DNA from: Anaerolineae bacterium
GTDB lineage: Bacteria; Chloroflexota; Anaerolineae; Anaerolineales; Villigracilaceae
Assembly (NCBI GenBank): GCA_018645405.1
Contig: JABGOQ010000202.1
Span: 1 to 43,926 of the forward strand
Direction of reading: 5' to 3'
Length of the DNA stretch: 43,926 bases
Below, in pieces: positions 23,940-33,209 of this stretch. The notes below the pieces were generated by a model, which saw nothing but the letters and a program-made list of their open reading frames with translations, was not told where the DNA came from and searched no databases. Within the stretch, counting starts at the first letter, position 1. The number at the start of each line of letters is the position of its first letter. The position numbers and the translations under genes are program-made.

Positions 23940-24866
23940 ATGGGCGCGGCGCACCACCCCGTTCTTTACCATGAGATCATTCAAGCGTTAGAGCCACGAA
24001 ATAAAGGCTACTACGTTGATTGCACCTTGGGAGCAGGCGGACACGCCCTCGGCATCCTGCAAGCATCCCAACCAGAAGGACAGTTGCTGGGCTTCGATCT
24101 AGACCCGCAAGCCCTCGCGCTCGCTCGTGAGACCTTGGCTCCTCATGAGCAGCGCACCCTTCTTCTGCAACGATCTTATACAAAATTAAATAAAACACGC
24201 CAAGAGATCCAATGGCCTTTGGTCAACGGTATCGTTCTTGATCTGGGTGCATCATCCATGCAGTTTGACACCCCCGAACGTGGTTTTTCCTTTCGGGAAG
24301 ATGCTCCCCTCGATATGCGCTTTAGCCCCACAATAACAGAAAGCGCAGCCGACATCATCAACACCTACAGCGAAGCAGAACTGGCAGAAATAATCTTCCG
24401 CTACGGTGAAGAACGTGCCTCACGACGAATAGCCAAAGCAATTATTGGGATGCGACCGATTCGCACCACATTTGAACTTGCTACCCTTATATCAAAGGTT
24501 ATCCCTCGTAAAGGAAAGCGTGTTCATCCGGCTACCCGAACATTTCAAGCTCTACGCATCGCTGTGAACGACGAGCTAGGCTCCATAGAAAATATTTTAC
24601 CTCAAGCCATAGAAGCTCTCGCTCCTGGTGGGAGGTTGGCAGTCATCTCCTTCCACTCGTTGGAAGACAGACTGGTAAAACGATTCTTTCGTCATGAAAG
24701 CAAAGACTGCATCTGTCCACCGCGTCAACCGATTTGCACTTGCAACCATAAAGCCAGCATCAAAGAAATTACTCGCAAACCAATTCACCCTAGCGATGAA
24801 GAAACAGAGCAAAACCCACGTGCGCGTAGTGCACGATTAAGAGTAGCTGAAAGAATTTCTGAATAA
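23940..24866 (+). CDS. rsmH: 16S rRNA (cytosine(1402)-N(4))-methyltransferase RsmH
   Basis: A 308-residue SAM methyltransferase of normal RsmH length. HHPVLYHEIIQAL is followed by YVDCTLGAGGHALGIL (SAM motif), LGFDLDPQAL, VNGIVLDLGASSMQFD, GFSFREDAPLDMRFSP, AVNDELGSIENILPQAIEALAPGGRLAVISFHSLEDRLVKRFF and the final C-rich segment CICPPRQPICTC. It methylates N4 of C1402 in 16S rRNA in the decoding centre. It couples tightly to mraZ, with AGGA upstream inside the mraZ end. Confidence 0.97.
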   Translation: MGAAHHPVLYHEIIQALEPRNKGYYVDCTLGAGGHALGILQASQPEGQLLGFDLDPQALALARETLAPHEQRTLLLQRSYTKLNKTRQEIQWPLVNGIVLDLGASSMQFDTPERGFSFREDAPLDMRFSPTITESAADIINTYSEAELAEIIFRYGEERASRRIAKAIIGMRPIRTTFELATLISKVIPRKGKRVHPATRTFQALRIAVNDELGSIENILPQAIEALAPGGRLAVISFHSLEDRLVKRFFRHESKDCICPPRQPICTCNHKASIKEITRKPIHPSDEETEQNPRARSARLRVAERISE

Positions 24867-24873
24867 AAAACTT

Positions 24874-25305
24874 ATGAAGATCAAACGCCCAATCCTACAA
24901 GCTCCGTGGAGAACCCGCCGACAAAGAGCCGGGACATTTTTGCTTGCCATTGTAGGAACCAGTATGATCGCCGCGCTTTATCTCAGCGTTGCATCTCAAT
25001 CCACTCTTGTTGGGCGTGAAATCCAATTGCTTGAACGAGAGATCAGCCTTAATAAAGAAGAAAATGCCAATCTCAAAACAGACTTGGCACGCATCCTTTC
25101 CTATTATGCAGCTGAAACACGCGGCGACGCATTAGGGTTTCACTCTGCTACCTCAGAAGAGATTCACTATCTCCCCATTCCTGGCTATAGCGGTAGAGAA
25201 GCTGTTACGCTTGCAAATGACACAAACTTGAGCGCAAATTTCCAAAACCTACCTACCGAGTATTCCCAATCACTTTTTGATTGGTTTGAGTTGCATTTAC
25301 GATGA
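24874..25305 (+). CDS. ftsL: FtsL-like cell division protein
   Basis: A 143-residue single-pass membrane protein. It has a basic cytoplasmic start (KIKRPILQAPWRTRRQR), one transmembrane helix (about 19-40), then a short coiled-coil-like stretch (REIQLLEREISLNKEENANLKTDLARI), and a Ser/Tyr-rich tail. Sequence conservation in FtsL is low. The call rests on topology and on its place between rsmH and ftsI. Its stop overlaps the ftsI start by 4 nt (ATGA), so both are translated together. FtsL holds the FtsQLB complex that activates FtsWI. Confidence 0.75.
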   Translation: MKIKRPILQAPWRTRRQRAGTFLLAIVGTSMIAALYLSVASQSTLVGREIQLLEREISLNKEENANLKTDLARILSYYAAETRGDALGFHSATSEEIHYLPIPGYSGREAVTLANDTNLSANFQNLPTEYSQSLFDWFELHLR

Positions 25306-27065
25306 GAAAAGAATTTACCTGGCGTTCACTCTCTTTAGCAAGTATCTTCGCGATGATTGGCATTTTAATCATCGTGCAGATGACTCGCATCCAGGTCAGT
25401 ACAGAAGCTGCCGATTTTCGAGAGCAGGCAACCCGTTATAAAGGCTGGGTAGAAACCGTTTATCCAGCACGAGGCGAGATTTATGATCGCAATGGCAATC
25501 TTCTCGCAGGCAATCAAAGTGTATTCGAAGTAGGCGTAACGCTACAAAACATCGAAAATGCACAAAGTATCGCTGCCATTCTTTCTACTGTCCTTAGCGT
25601 GGACTATATTGAAACTCTTACCTTAATCAACAACGCTGACGAGGATCAAGTTTACTTGAGAGTAGCAGATTATGTCTCTTCTGTGCAAGTAGAGGAACTG
25701 AGACGCATTCAAGGAAATATTGAAGAAGATAACCTCAACAACTCGCAAGAAGGACAAGATAGCCTCGCTGGGCTGAACTTCAGAAGACATCTTGCCCGTA
25801 GCTACCCTGAAAACGCAATTGCTTCTAACATTATCGGTTTTGTAAATCAATCTGGGCGCGGTTATTTTGGGATCGAAGAAAAGTACAACGATCTTCTTGC
25901 AGGAAACGCCGTCCAAGTTTGGGTACCTGCAGACCCAAATCGTGTTGAAGAAATCCCCCATGTCCCTGATGGGACAACACTCGTCCTGACTATCAACCGA
26001 GAACTACAAGCTTCTACAGAGCAAATTCTTGACCAATCTTTATATAACTATGGAGCAGAATCTGGGACGATTATCGTGATGGACCCCAAAAACGGCGAAA
26101 TCCTCGCTATGGCCTCCACCCCGCGCTTGAATTTAGATAATTATTCGCAATATGACCAAATCTTTAACAGTGCCAGCGAATATAACCGTGCAATAAATAT
26201 GCCTTATGAACCTGGCTCTGTTTTCAAGATCCTGACAATGGCGGCTGCCCTTGATATGGGCATTGTTACACCTCAAACAACTTATGTTGATATAGGCTCT
26301 TTCTCAATAAACGGTACAGTTATTCGCAACTGGGATCAAGGTGCTTGGGGGCTCCAAGATATGACTGGTTGTCTCCGACACTCGCTTAATGTCTGTATGG
26401 CATGGATAGCGACCGAGATGGGAACAGATAATTTCTACGACTATATGTCTAATTTCGGGATCGGACATCCGACCGGGATAGACTTAAGTGGAGAAGCCGG
26501 TGGCAGGCTCAAGGTCCCGGGCGATGCGGATTGGTATCCGATTGATCTCGCTACCAATTCCTTTGGTCAGGGCGTGACAACAACACCCATCCAAATGCTG
26601 ATGGCAACTTCTGCTGTTGCGAACGATGGAAAAATGGTCGCTCCACATATTTTATATGGCATGGTGCGCAATGGTAAACAATACGATTTTCCACCCCAAG
26701 ATGCAGGAACGCCAATCTCAAAAGGGGCAGCTCAAGCACTCAGTGAAATGCTTGCAAATTCAATCGCGGGTGACGATTCTAATGTAGCCATCCCCGGCTA
26801 CCGGTTGGCTGGAAAAACGGGCACGGCACAAATTCCTACCGAATATGGTTGGTACTCTGAAGACGAGACCAACACATCCTATATCGGTTGGGGCCCAGTC
26901 GATGACCCGCAATTTATGATTTATGTTTGGCTTGAAAAACCAACGACCTCTATTTGGGCATCAAAAACTGCGGCTCCCGTTTTTACCTTAGTAGCAGAAG
27001 AAAGCATACGATTATTAAATATCCCGCCAGATATTATTCGGCAACAATATGCCGCAGGACAATAG
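25302..27065 (+). CDS. ftsI: Penicillin-binding protein 2 / FtsI transpeptidase
   Basis: A 587-residue class B PBP. An N-terminal membrane helix (about 10-27) is followed by the dimerisation segment with ARGEIYDRNGNLLA (57-69). The transpeptidase domain has SxxK as SVFK (306-309), SxN as SLN (361-363) and KTGT (505-508). There is no PASTA repeat. It cross-links septal peptidoglycan with FtsW, encoded further along this cluster. The protein is intact and of usual size. It is coupled to ftsL by the ATGA overlap and separated from murF by a 63-nt gap with a small repeat. Confidence 0.96.
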   Translation: MRKEFTWRSLSLASIFAMIGILIIVQMTRIQVSTEAADFREQATRYKGWVETVYPARGEIYDRNGNLLAGNQSVFEVGVTLQNIENAQSIAAILSTVLSVDYIETLTLINNADEDQVYLRVADYVSSVQVEELRRIQGNIEEDNLNNSQEGQDSLAGLNFRRHLARSYPENAIASNIIGFVNQSGRGYFGIEEKYNDLLAGNAVQVWVPADPNRVEEIPHVPDGTTLVLTINRELQASTEQILDQSLYNYGAESGTIIVMDPKNGEILAMASTPRLNLDNYSQYDQIFNSASEYNRAINMPYEPGSVFKILTMAAALDMGIVTPQTTYVDIGSFSINGTVIRNWDQGAWGLQDMTGCLRHSLNVCMAWIATEMGTDNFYDYMSNFGIGHPTGIDLSGEAGGRLKVPGDADWYPIDLATNSFGQGVTTTPIQMLMATSAVANDGKMVAPHILYGMVRNGKQYDFPPQDAGTPISKGAAQALSEMLANSIAGDDSNVAIPGYRLAGKTGTAQIPTEYGWYSEDETNTSYIGWGPVDDPQFMIYVWLEKPTTSIWASKTAAPVFTLVAEESIRLLNIPPDIIRQQYAAGQ

Positions 27066-27078
27066 CCTTTATTTTAGA

Positions 27079-27115
27079 TCTCACCCTAACCCTTTTCTTT
27101 TAGGAAAGGGAAGCT
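27079..27115. repeat. Short intergenic palindrome between ftsI and murF
   Basis: CTCACCCTAACCCTTTTC and TAGGAAAGGGAAG form an imperfect inverted repeat. It resembles the inner part of the element at 5026-5177. This is the only long gap in the first half of the cluster, at the position where murE often lies in other bacteria. Confidence 0.45.
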
Positions 27116-27128
27116 AACAGGAAAACTC

Positions 27129-28550
27129 GTGCTAAAACTCGCCGATATTCTCGAAGCTCTCAATCAGCCCCGCCCCCAAAAGGCGACTGCCGCAATTCCC
27201 CACGCGGTGATCGACTCGCGTCAGGCGCAGGCTGCTTCACTTTTTATCGCCATTCCCGGCGAGAAGGTAGATGGGCACGATTTTGTCGCCGATGCTTTCG
27301 CACACGGCGCATCTTTCGCCTTAATCCAACGTGAAATCTCTGGCGATTTCAAAACAATAGATTTACGCTCCACGCTTTCTCAAAAGGATGTGGATGAATT
27401 GGATGCCCCGCTCTGCTTGCTAGTAGACAATACCGTCACTGCATTGCAAGAGATTGCCCGCTTCTGGCGGAACAAACTTGACCTGCGTGTGATCGGCATT
27501 ACTGGAAGTGTGGGCAAGTCAACAACAAAAGAGCTCGCTGCCCAAACACTTGGGCTTCGTTATCGTACCCTGAAAAATTTCGGCAACCTAAACAACGAAA
27601 TTGGTCTGCCTCTGACGGTTTTAGGATTACGCTCTGACCACGAACGCGCCATTCTCGAAATGGGATTTTACGTCCCTGGAGAGATCGATTTTCTCTGCAA
27701 AATCGCCAACCCTCAAGTCGGTGTTGTGACAAATATCGGCACCGTTCACGCTGAAAGGGCTGGTTCACAAGAAGAAATCGCACGCGGCAAAGCAGAATTA
27801 GTTCAGGCCTTGCCACCTGCTCCCGAAGGTGTCGCCATCTTGAACTATGACGATATTCGTGTGCGAGAAATGGCAAAAATGACCAAGGCACATGTCTTCT
27901 TTTATGGTCTTAGCCCTGAAGCCGATCTTTGGGCAGATAACGTGGAAGGTCTTGGTTTAGATGGGATTCGCTTCCGTTTGCATTATAAGCAAGAGACTTT
28001 GCATATCCACCTCCCACTGATCGGGAGACATTCTGTTCATACCGCCTTACGCACGGCAGCGATTTGCCTTGTTGAAGGAATGAAATGGCAAGGGATACTC
28101 AACGGTCTACGCGCAGGACGTGCTCAACTTCGTCTTGTTGCAGCACGAAGTAAATGCGGCGCATTAATTCTCGATGATACCTATAATGCCTCGCCCGCAT
28201 CCACATTAGCAGCCTTAAGCCTGCTCGAGGAAATGGATGGCCAACATATTGCTGTACTCGGCGATATGCTTGAACTTGGACAATATGAACAACAAGGACA
28301 CGAAATAATTGGCTTGCGCGCAGCTGAAATTGCCGATATTTTGCTCACATTCGGCACACGCGCTCATATCATTGCCAAATCTGCGCGTAAAGCGGGGATG
28401 CCCACTGATCGCATCCTTGAATTTGAAGAAAAAGAAACCCTAATCGAATGGTTGAAAGAAAATTTGACATCTAAAGATACTGTATTAATCAAAGGCTCAC
28501 GTGGCCTGCGCATGGATCGAATCACCGCAGCGTTGGAGGCAGAAAAATGA
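27129..28550 (+). CDS. murF: UDP-N-acetylmuramoyl-tripeptide--D-alanyl-D-alanine ligase
   Basis: A 473-residue Mur ligase. The N-terminal domain has AVIDSRQAQAASLFIAIPGEKVDGHDFV, typical of MurF and MurE. The ATP site is VIGITGSVGKSTTKELAAQTL, followed by KNFGNLNNEIGLPLTVL (the NxN-x-x-GLP of MurF, not MurE) and TNIGTVHAERAGS. The C-terminal domain has ILDDTYNASPASTLAAL, a MurF hallmark. It adds D-Ala-D-Ala to the UDP-MurNAc-tripeptide. The start is GTG 27129, with AGGAAAA upstream. The 3' end overlaps mraY by 4 nt. Confidence 0.95.
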   Translation: MLKLADILEALNQPRPQKATAAIPHAVIDSRQAQAASLFIAIPGEKVDGHDFVADAFAHGASFALIQREISGDFKTIDLRSTLSQKDVDELDAPLCLLVDNTVTALQEIARFWRNKLDLRVIGITGSVGKSTTKELAAQTLGLRYRTLKNFGNLNNEIGLPLTVLGLRSDHERAILEMGFYVPGEIDFLCKIANPQVGVVTNIGTVHAERAGSQEEIARGKAELVQALPPAPEGVAILNYDDIRVREMAKMTKAHVFFYGLSPEADLWADNVEGLGLDGIRFRLHYKQETLHIHLPLIGRHSVHTALRTAAICLVEGMKWQGILNGLRAGRAQLRLVAARSKCGALILDDTYNASPASTLAALSLLEEMDGQHIAVLGDMLELGQYEQQGHEIIGLRAAEIADILLTFGTRAHIIAKSARKAGMPTDRILEFEEKETLIEWLKENLTSKDTVLIKGSRGLRMDRITAALEAEK

Positions 28551-29554
28551 CACAAATGTCTCTTGCGCTAAGTCTCGCTGGTTTGAGTTTTATGATGACA
28601 GTTATCTGGGGACCACCTTTGCTTCGTATCTTGCGTCATTTCAAAATTGGCAAGATCATCCGCGTAGACGAACCGGGTTTCCATCAAGTAAAAATGGGAA
28701 CGCCCACAATGGGCGGGGTGCTTTTCATCCTTCCCGTTGCTCTCATTACAGTCATGCTTAACGCTGTATCCATCATCGGTATGCAAACAATCGGGCGCTC
28801 GATACTTGTCCCACTCATCGTGATGTTCGCCTATGCAATACTTGGTGCGCTTGATGATTGGGAAGGGATTCGCGGAAAGAGACGTGGTGACGGGATGCGC
28901 GCCAGAACAAAATTTACTATTCAAGTTATCTTGGCTATCGCCACAGCCGCGGTCTTGAAATATATGCTCGAAGTTCCTGAATTAATTCTGCCCGGTGTGC
29001 AAGCGGTCTTTGATCTTGGTATTTGGTACGTCCCTTTAGCTGCCTTCATCATTATTGGCGCATCTAATGCGATCAATTTTACCGATGGGCTAGATGGATT
29101 GGCAGGGCTAATCGCTGCAACCGCCTTCATCACCTATGGCGGAATCGCCTTGCTTCAAGGGCAAATTTTCGTTGGCAGATTTTCCTTCACCATTGTTGGC
29201 GCGCTCTTTGGTTTCTTATGGTTCAACGTACACCCAGCTTCGCTTTTTATGGGTGATACTGGCTCGCTCTCACTTGGTGCAACGCTTGCTGTAGTCGCGT
29301 TGATGACGGGTCAATGGGCAATTTTGCCCCTCATCGCCATCGTTCCCGTCAGCGAAGCCCTGAGCGTTATTATCCAAGTTGGCTACTTCAAATTGACCCG
29401 AAAAATGACAGGCGAAGGCAAACGCTTTTTCAAGATGGCACCCATTCACCTTCATTTTGAACTACTCGGATGGAGCGAAACACAAGTTGTACAGCGTTTT
29501 TGGCTTATCAGTCTCCTCTCAGCCATGCTTGGTGTTGGATTGGCACTGGTTTAA
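28547..29554 (+). CDS. mraY: Phospho-N-acetylmuramoyl-pentapeptide transferase
   Basis: A 335-residue polytopic membrane protein of about 10 helices. GFHQVKMGTPTMGGVLFI has the MraY N-terminal signature, LGALDDWEGIRGKRRGDGMRARTKFTIQ has the first Asp pair, NAINFTDGLDGLAGL has the catalytic NxxxxDGxDGL, and FMGDTGSLSLGATLAVVAL has the third Asp. A final K(R)FFKMAPIHLHFELLGWSETQVVQRFW has the HHHFE-like segment. It makes lipid I. It shares ATGA with murF. Confidence 0.97.
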   Translation: MTQMSLALSLAGLSFMMTVIWGPPLLRILRHFKIGKIIRVDEPGFHQVKMGTPTMGGVLFILPVALITVMLNAVSIIGMQTIGRSILVPLIVMFAYAILGALDDWEGIRGKRRGDGMRARTKFTIQVILAIATAAVLKYMLEVPELILPGVQAVFDLGIWYVPLAAFIIIGASNAINFTDGLDGLAGLIAATAFITYGGIALLQGQIFVGRFSFTIVGALFGFLWFNVHPASLFMGDTGSLSLGATLAVVALMTGQWAILPLIAIVPVSEALSVIIQVGYFKLTRKMTGEGKRFFKMAPIHLHFELLGWSETQVVQRFWLISLLSAMLGVGLALV

Positions 29555-29558
29555 TCAT

Positions 29559-30944
29559 ATGACAAACTGGACAGATAAAAATATCCTTATTCTCGGAGCC
29601 GCCCGTCAGGGGTTGGCTTTGGCGCGTTATCTGACAAAGCACGGCGCAAAAGTGACTTTGAATGATAAACGGATGCCAAACGAGCTAAAAGATGAACAAG
29701 ATTCTCTCAAAGATATAGATGTGGAATGGATGCTCGGCGCGCATTTCTCCAGCTTGCTCAATGGCAAAGACTTGGTCTGTCTCTCCGGCGGAATTCCGTT
29801 AAACCTCCCCATTGTGCGTGATGCCCAACGACGAAAAACACCGCTCTCGAACGATACTCAGATATTTCTTGAAGACTGCCCTTGCCGCACCATCGGGATC
29901 ACTGGCTCAGCCGGTAAAACCACCACAACCACCATTGTGGGCAGAATAGCTAAAGAAGCCTTCCGCAAAAGTGAAAATAAAGTTTGGGTAGGCGGCAATA
30001 TCGGCGACCCACTACTTAATTATGTAGATGAAATGAAAGAAGACGATCTCGCTATTCTTGAAATATCCAGTTTTCAACTGGACCAAATAAGTCTTTCGAC
30101 CAATATCGCAGCATTGCTAAACGTGACGCCAAATCACCTCGACAGACATGGCACAATGGAAGCCTACGCTGCTGCAAAAGCACGTTTGTTGCAAAATCAG
30201 AAAACGGAAGATATTGCCATTATCGGCAGAGAAGATGAAGGTGCGTGGAGCATGGCAGCGTTCTCGCCGGGCAAGATGTTTACATTCGGTAGCAAACCTC
30301 TCGTCGAGAGCGAATCGGGAACATATCCGCTTAATGACTATATCTATTTCCGTGATGAACGTATGGATATCCCGCTCATCCCGATGAAATCCATCCACCT
30401 ACGCGGAAATCATAACCTTTTGAATGTTCTGGCTGCAGCGACTATCGCTTTTGTAGCAGGCTTTCCTCCTAAAGCGATGGAAGCCGCACTGGAAGATTTT
30501 CACGGTGTTGAACATCGGCTGGAGTTAGTGCGGGAGTGGAAAGGCGCCGCTTGGTATAACAATTCGATTGCCACCGCCCCAGAGCGAGTAATGGCTGCGG
30601 TACGTTCTTTTGACGAGCCAATTGTGTTGATGCTAGGCGGGCGCGATAAAAAACTCCCTTGGGGCAAATTGGCTGAGTTGATTCGCCAACGTGTTGATCA
30701 TGTGGTGCTTTTTGGCGAAGCTGCACAAAAAATTGCCGCAGCTATGGGCGGAAGGCGCGCGGGAGAACGCCCTTATACGATTTCACATTGCATCGGGCTA
30801 GAAGATGCTGTTGAAGCCGCCGCGAAAGTTGCCGAAGAAGGCGACGTTATTTTGCTTTCGCCCGGCGGAACAAGTTTTGATGAATTCAAAGATTTTGCTC
30901 AACGTGGAGAGAGTTTCAGAAAATGGGTACTCGAACTTTCATAG
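29559..30944 (+). CDS. murD: UDP-N-acetylmuramoylalanine--D-glutamate ligase
   Basis: A 461-residue Mur ligase that begins MTNWTDKNILILGAARQGLALARYLTKHG, followed by VCLSGGIPLNLPIVRDAQ. The ATP loop is TIGITGSAGKTTTTTIVG. EISSFQLDQI and LNVTPNHLDRHGTMEAYAAAK are diagnostic for MurD, as is HRLELVREWKGAAWYNNSIATAPERVMAAV. It adds D-Glu to UDP-MurNAc-L-Ala. ATG 29559 (4 nt after mraY) is used because the family starts there. The frame is open further upstream, but only as the shadow of mraY. The end overlaps the ftsW start by 22 nt. Confidence 0.97.
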   Translation: MTNWTDKNILILGAARQGLALARYLTKHGAKVTLNDKRMPNELKDEQDSLKDIDVEWMLGAHFSSLLNGKDLVCLSGGIPLNLPIVRDAQRRKTPLSNDTQIFLEDCPCRTIGITGSAGKTTTTTIVGRIAKEAFRKSENKVWVGGNIGDPLLNYVDEMKEDDLAILEISSFQLDQISLSTNIAALLNVTPNHLDRHGTMEAYAAAKARLLQNQKTEDIAIIGREDEGAWSMAAFSPGKMFTFGSKPLVESESGTYPLNDYIYFRDERMDIPLIPMKSIHLRGNHNLLNVLAAATIAFVAGFPPKAMEAALEDFHGVEHRLELVREWKGAAWYNNSIATAPERVMAAVRSFDEPIVLMLGGRDKKLPWGKLAELIRQRVDHVVLFGEAAQKIAAAMGGRRAGERPYTISHCIGLEDAVEAAAKVAEEGDVILLSPGGTSFDEFKDFAQRGESFRKWVLELS

Positions 30945-32152
30945 ATAAAGGCTATCAAGCCATCACGCCGCGCTCTGCCAAAAGCGGAGATATGTCCCTG
31001 CTAATTACCATTATTGCTTTGGTGGCTTTTGGTTTGTTGATGCTCTACTCTGCCAGTGCAGATTATTCGGTAGAGATTTTGGGCGAAGTGCCCTCCTATA
31101 TGTTCAAACGCCAATTGCTCTGGTTGCTTTTTGGCATCGTCATCGCCTTTGCTTTTTCGCTTCTCGATTATCACCATTGGAGACGAGTTGCAGTTCTTGC
31201 CATGCTTGGCACAATTATTGCCTTAGTTGCCGTTCTCTTTATCCAAGAACTTCGTCTTGGCGCAGTACGTACTTTTTATAACGGTTCTATTCAACCTTCT
31301 GAGTTGGCAAAAGTAGTCATTATTATTTATCTTTCGGTCTGGCTTTATGCCAAACGCGCCCAACTTCATAGCATTGAGCTAGGGTTAATTCCTTTAGCTA
31401 TTATTCTCGGTCTTATTGGCGGCTTAATCTATTTACAACCTGATATAAGCGCAACCGCAACGATCTTTATCCTCGGTGGTGTACTTTTCTTCCTCGCTGG
31501 GGCAGATCTAAAACAAATCATTATCTTGATTCTTTTAGCTTCGCTCGTGGCTTGGGCCATCGTGCAGGTCAGCGCAACGGGACAAGAACGCGTTGAATAT
31601 TATAGGCTCGGTCTTCAAGATCCCACGCACGCTTCCTATCATGTTCGACGTGCTTTAGAAGCGATCGTCAATGGCGGTGTTTTCGGTCTTGGTATTGGGC
31701 AGAGCGTCACTAAATTAACAGGATTACCCGTCCCACCCACCGACAGCATCTTCGCCGTCATCGCAGAAGAATTCGGCCTTGTTGGTGCTACTGTTCTTAT
31801 TCTTTTATATGCAATTATGGTTTGGCGAGGTCTCGTCATTGCCCGCCGTGCTCCTGATATGCTCGGTTCTTTATTGGCTACAGGATTGGTTTTCTGGATC
31901 GCAATTGAAGCCCTTATCAATATGACCGTTATGGTCGGGCTGCTACCTTTTGCAGGCAACGCGCTGCCTTTTATCAGCGCGGGCGGTTCCAGCTTGGTTA
32001 CATCGTTGGCAGCTATCGGTATTTTATTTAATATTTCTCGCCAACGCGGTGAAAACTCACAACTAGATGATGAATGGAGAGCCTTCGGTGCGACTGCTAA
32101 TTTGCGCAGGCGGAACGGGCGGCGGGGTTTATCCCGCACTCGCCGTTCTTGA
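30923..32152 (+). CDS. ftsW: Peptidoglycan glycosyltransferase FtsW
   Basis: A 409-residue SEDS protein with about ten membrane helices. FYNGSIQPSELAKVVIIIYLSVWL and the segment with YLQPDISATATIFILGG hold the conserved catalytic-loop residues. HVRRALEAIVNGGVFGLGIGQSVTKLTGLPVPPTDSIFAVIAEEFGLVGA is the family signature before GNALPFISAGGSSLVTSLAAIGILFNISRQRG. It polymerises septal glycan with FtsI. The last 25 or so residues are Arg-rich (NLRRRNGRRGLSRTRRS) and overlap the first 65 nt of murG in another frame. A start at 30992 is possible but gives a shorter cytoplasmic end. Confidence 0.95.
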   Translation: MGTRTFIDKGYQAITPRSAKSGDMSLLITIIALVAFGLLMLYSASADYSVEILGEVPSYMFKRQLLWLLFGIVIAFAFSLLDYHHWRRVAVLAMLGTIIALVAVLFIQELRLGAVRTFYNGSIQPSELAKVVIIIYLSVWLYAKRAQLHSIELGLIPLAIILGLIGGLIYLQPDISATATIFILGGVLFFLAGADLKQIIILILLASLVAWAIVQVSATGQERVEYYRLGLQDPTHASYHVRRALEAIVNGGVFGLGIGQSVTKLTGLPVPPTDSIFAVIAEEFGLVGATVLILLYAIMVWRGLVIARRAPDMLGSLLATGLVFWIAIEALINMTVMVGLLPFAGNALPFISAGGSSLVTSLAAIGILFNISRQRGENSQLDDEWRAFGATANLRRRNGRRGLSRTRRS

Positions 32153-33173
32153 TAAACTGAAAAGCGCGTCCCCTGAACTCCTCTGGGTCGGTGGCGAAGG
32201 CGGCATGGAATCTGAGCTTGTTAAACGACACGAGATTCCATACGCATCCATCCCGGCGGCTGGTCTACACGGTGTTGGATTACGAACCTTACCAAAAAAT
32301 CTAAGCAAATTGGCGCGTGGCGTTTCTGCATCTCGCAAAATCTTACGCGAGTTCAAACCAGATGCCCTCTTTTTTACCGGCGGATACGTGGCTGTGCCGA
32401 TGGCTTTAGCAGGATGGCGCACCCCAAGCCTTCTCTACGTTCCAGATATTGAACCAGGACTCGCTCTCAAGTCCTTAGCTTGGTTCGCAGAAAAAATCAC
32501 TGTCACGACCCCAACATCTTCCGTTTACTTCTCACGGAAAGATCGAATCGTGACCACAGGCTATCCTACCCGCAGCAATTTATCACAATGGGATAAAGCC
32601 ACCGCCCGCAAAAAACTTGGGCTAAAAAAAGATAAACCTGTCTTACTCGTTTTTGGTGGTAGCAAGGGTGCTCGTTCGATCAATAATGCACTTCTTGACA
32701 ACCTCCCCGCTCTGCTGAAGCAGACGCAAATCGTCCACATCAGCGGGAAGTTAGATTGGGAGACTGTGCAAAATACTCGAAATGATCTTGCACCGAAACA
32801 AGTCGAAAACTATCGCGTTTTCGACTATCTCCACGAAGAGATGGGTGCAGCCCTCGCATCTGCTGATTTAGTAGTATCCCGCGCAGGTGCTTCATCCCTC
32901 GGAGAATTCCCTCTCTTCGGGTTGCCCGCGGTGCTCGTCCCCTATCCTTATGCGTGGCGATACCAAAAAGTGAACGCCGAATATTTGCAAGAAAAGAGCG
33001 CAGCAATAATGGTACGAGACGAAAATTTATCAGCGCGTTTGCTCTCTCTTGTGGACGAATTGCTTGGAAATTCACAGAAATTGGATGCAATGCAAATTGC
33101 AATGAAAAAATTGGCTCGCCCCAATGCCGCAGAAAATATTGCGGCAGAATTACTGGCATTAGGTCGCATCTAA
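32088..33173 (+). CDS. murG: UDP-N-acetylglucosamine--N-acetylmuramyl-(pentapeptide) transferase MurG
   Basis: A 361-residue GT-B enzyme. VRLLICAGGTGGGVYPALAVLDKL is the lipid-I-binding glycine loop, with Gly where E. coli MurG has His (GGTGGH). TGGYVAVPMALAGW, LLVFGGSKGARSINNALL (donor loop) and VVSRAGASSLGEFPLFGLPAVLVPYPYAWRYQKVNAEYL are family hallmarks. It converts lipid I to lipid II. GTG 32088 is chosen because GGAG lies 8 nt upstream and the family begins at VRLLI. ATG 32067 is an alternative. Either way it overlaps the 3' end of ftsW (65-86 nt). Confidence 0.95.
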   Translation: MRLLICAGGTGGGVYPALAVLDKLKSASPELLWVGGEGGMESELVKRHEIPYASIPAAGLHGVGLRTLPKNLSKLARGVSASRKILREFKPDALFFTGGYVAVPMALAGWRTPSLLYVPDIEPGLALKSLAWFAEKITVTTPTSSVYFSRKDRIVTTGYPTRSNLSQWDKATARKKLGLKKDKPVLLVFGGSKGARSINNALLDNLPALLKQTQIVHISGKLDWETVQNTRNDLAPKQVENYRVFDYLHEEMGAALASADLVVSRAGASSLGEFPLFGLPAVLVPYPYAWRYQKVNAEYLQEKSAAIMVRDENLSARLLSLVDELLGNSQKLDAMQIAMKKLARPNAAENIAAELLALGRI

Positions 33174-33209
33174 GCGAAAGATGCACTTAGCCGGAAAGAG
33201 ATAAAAATT

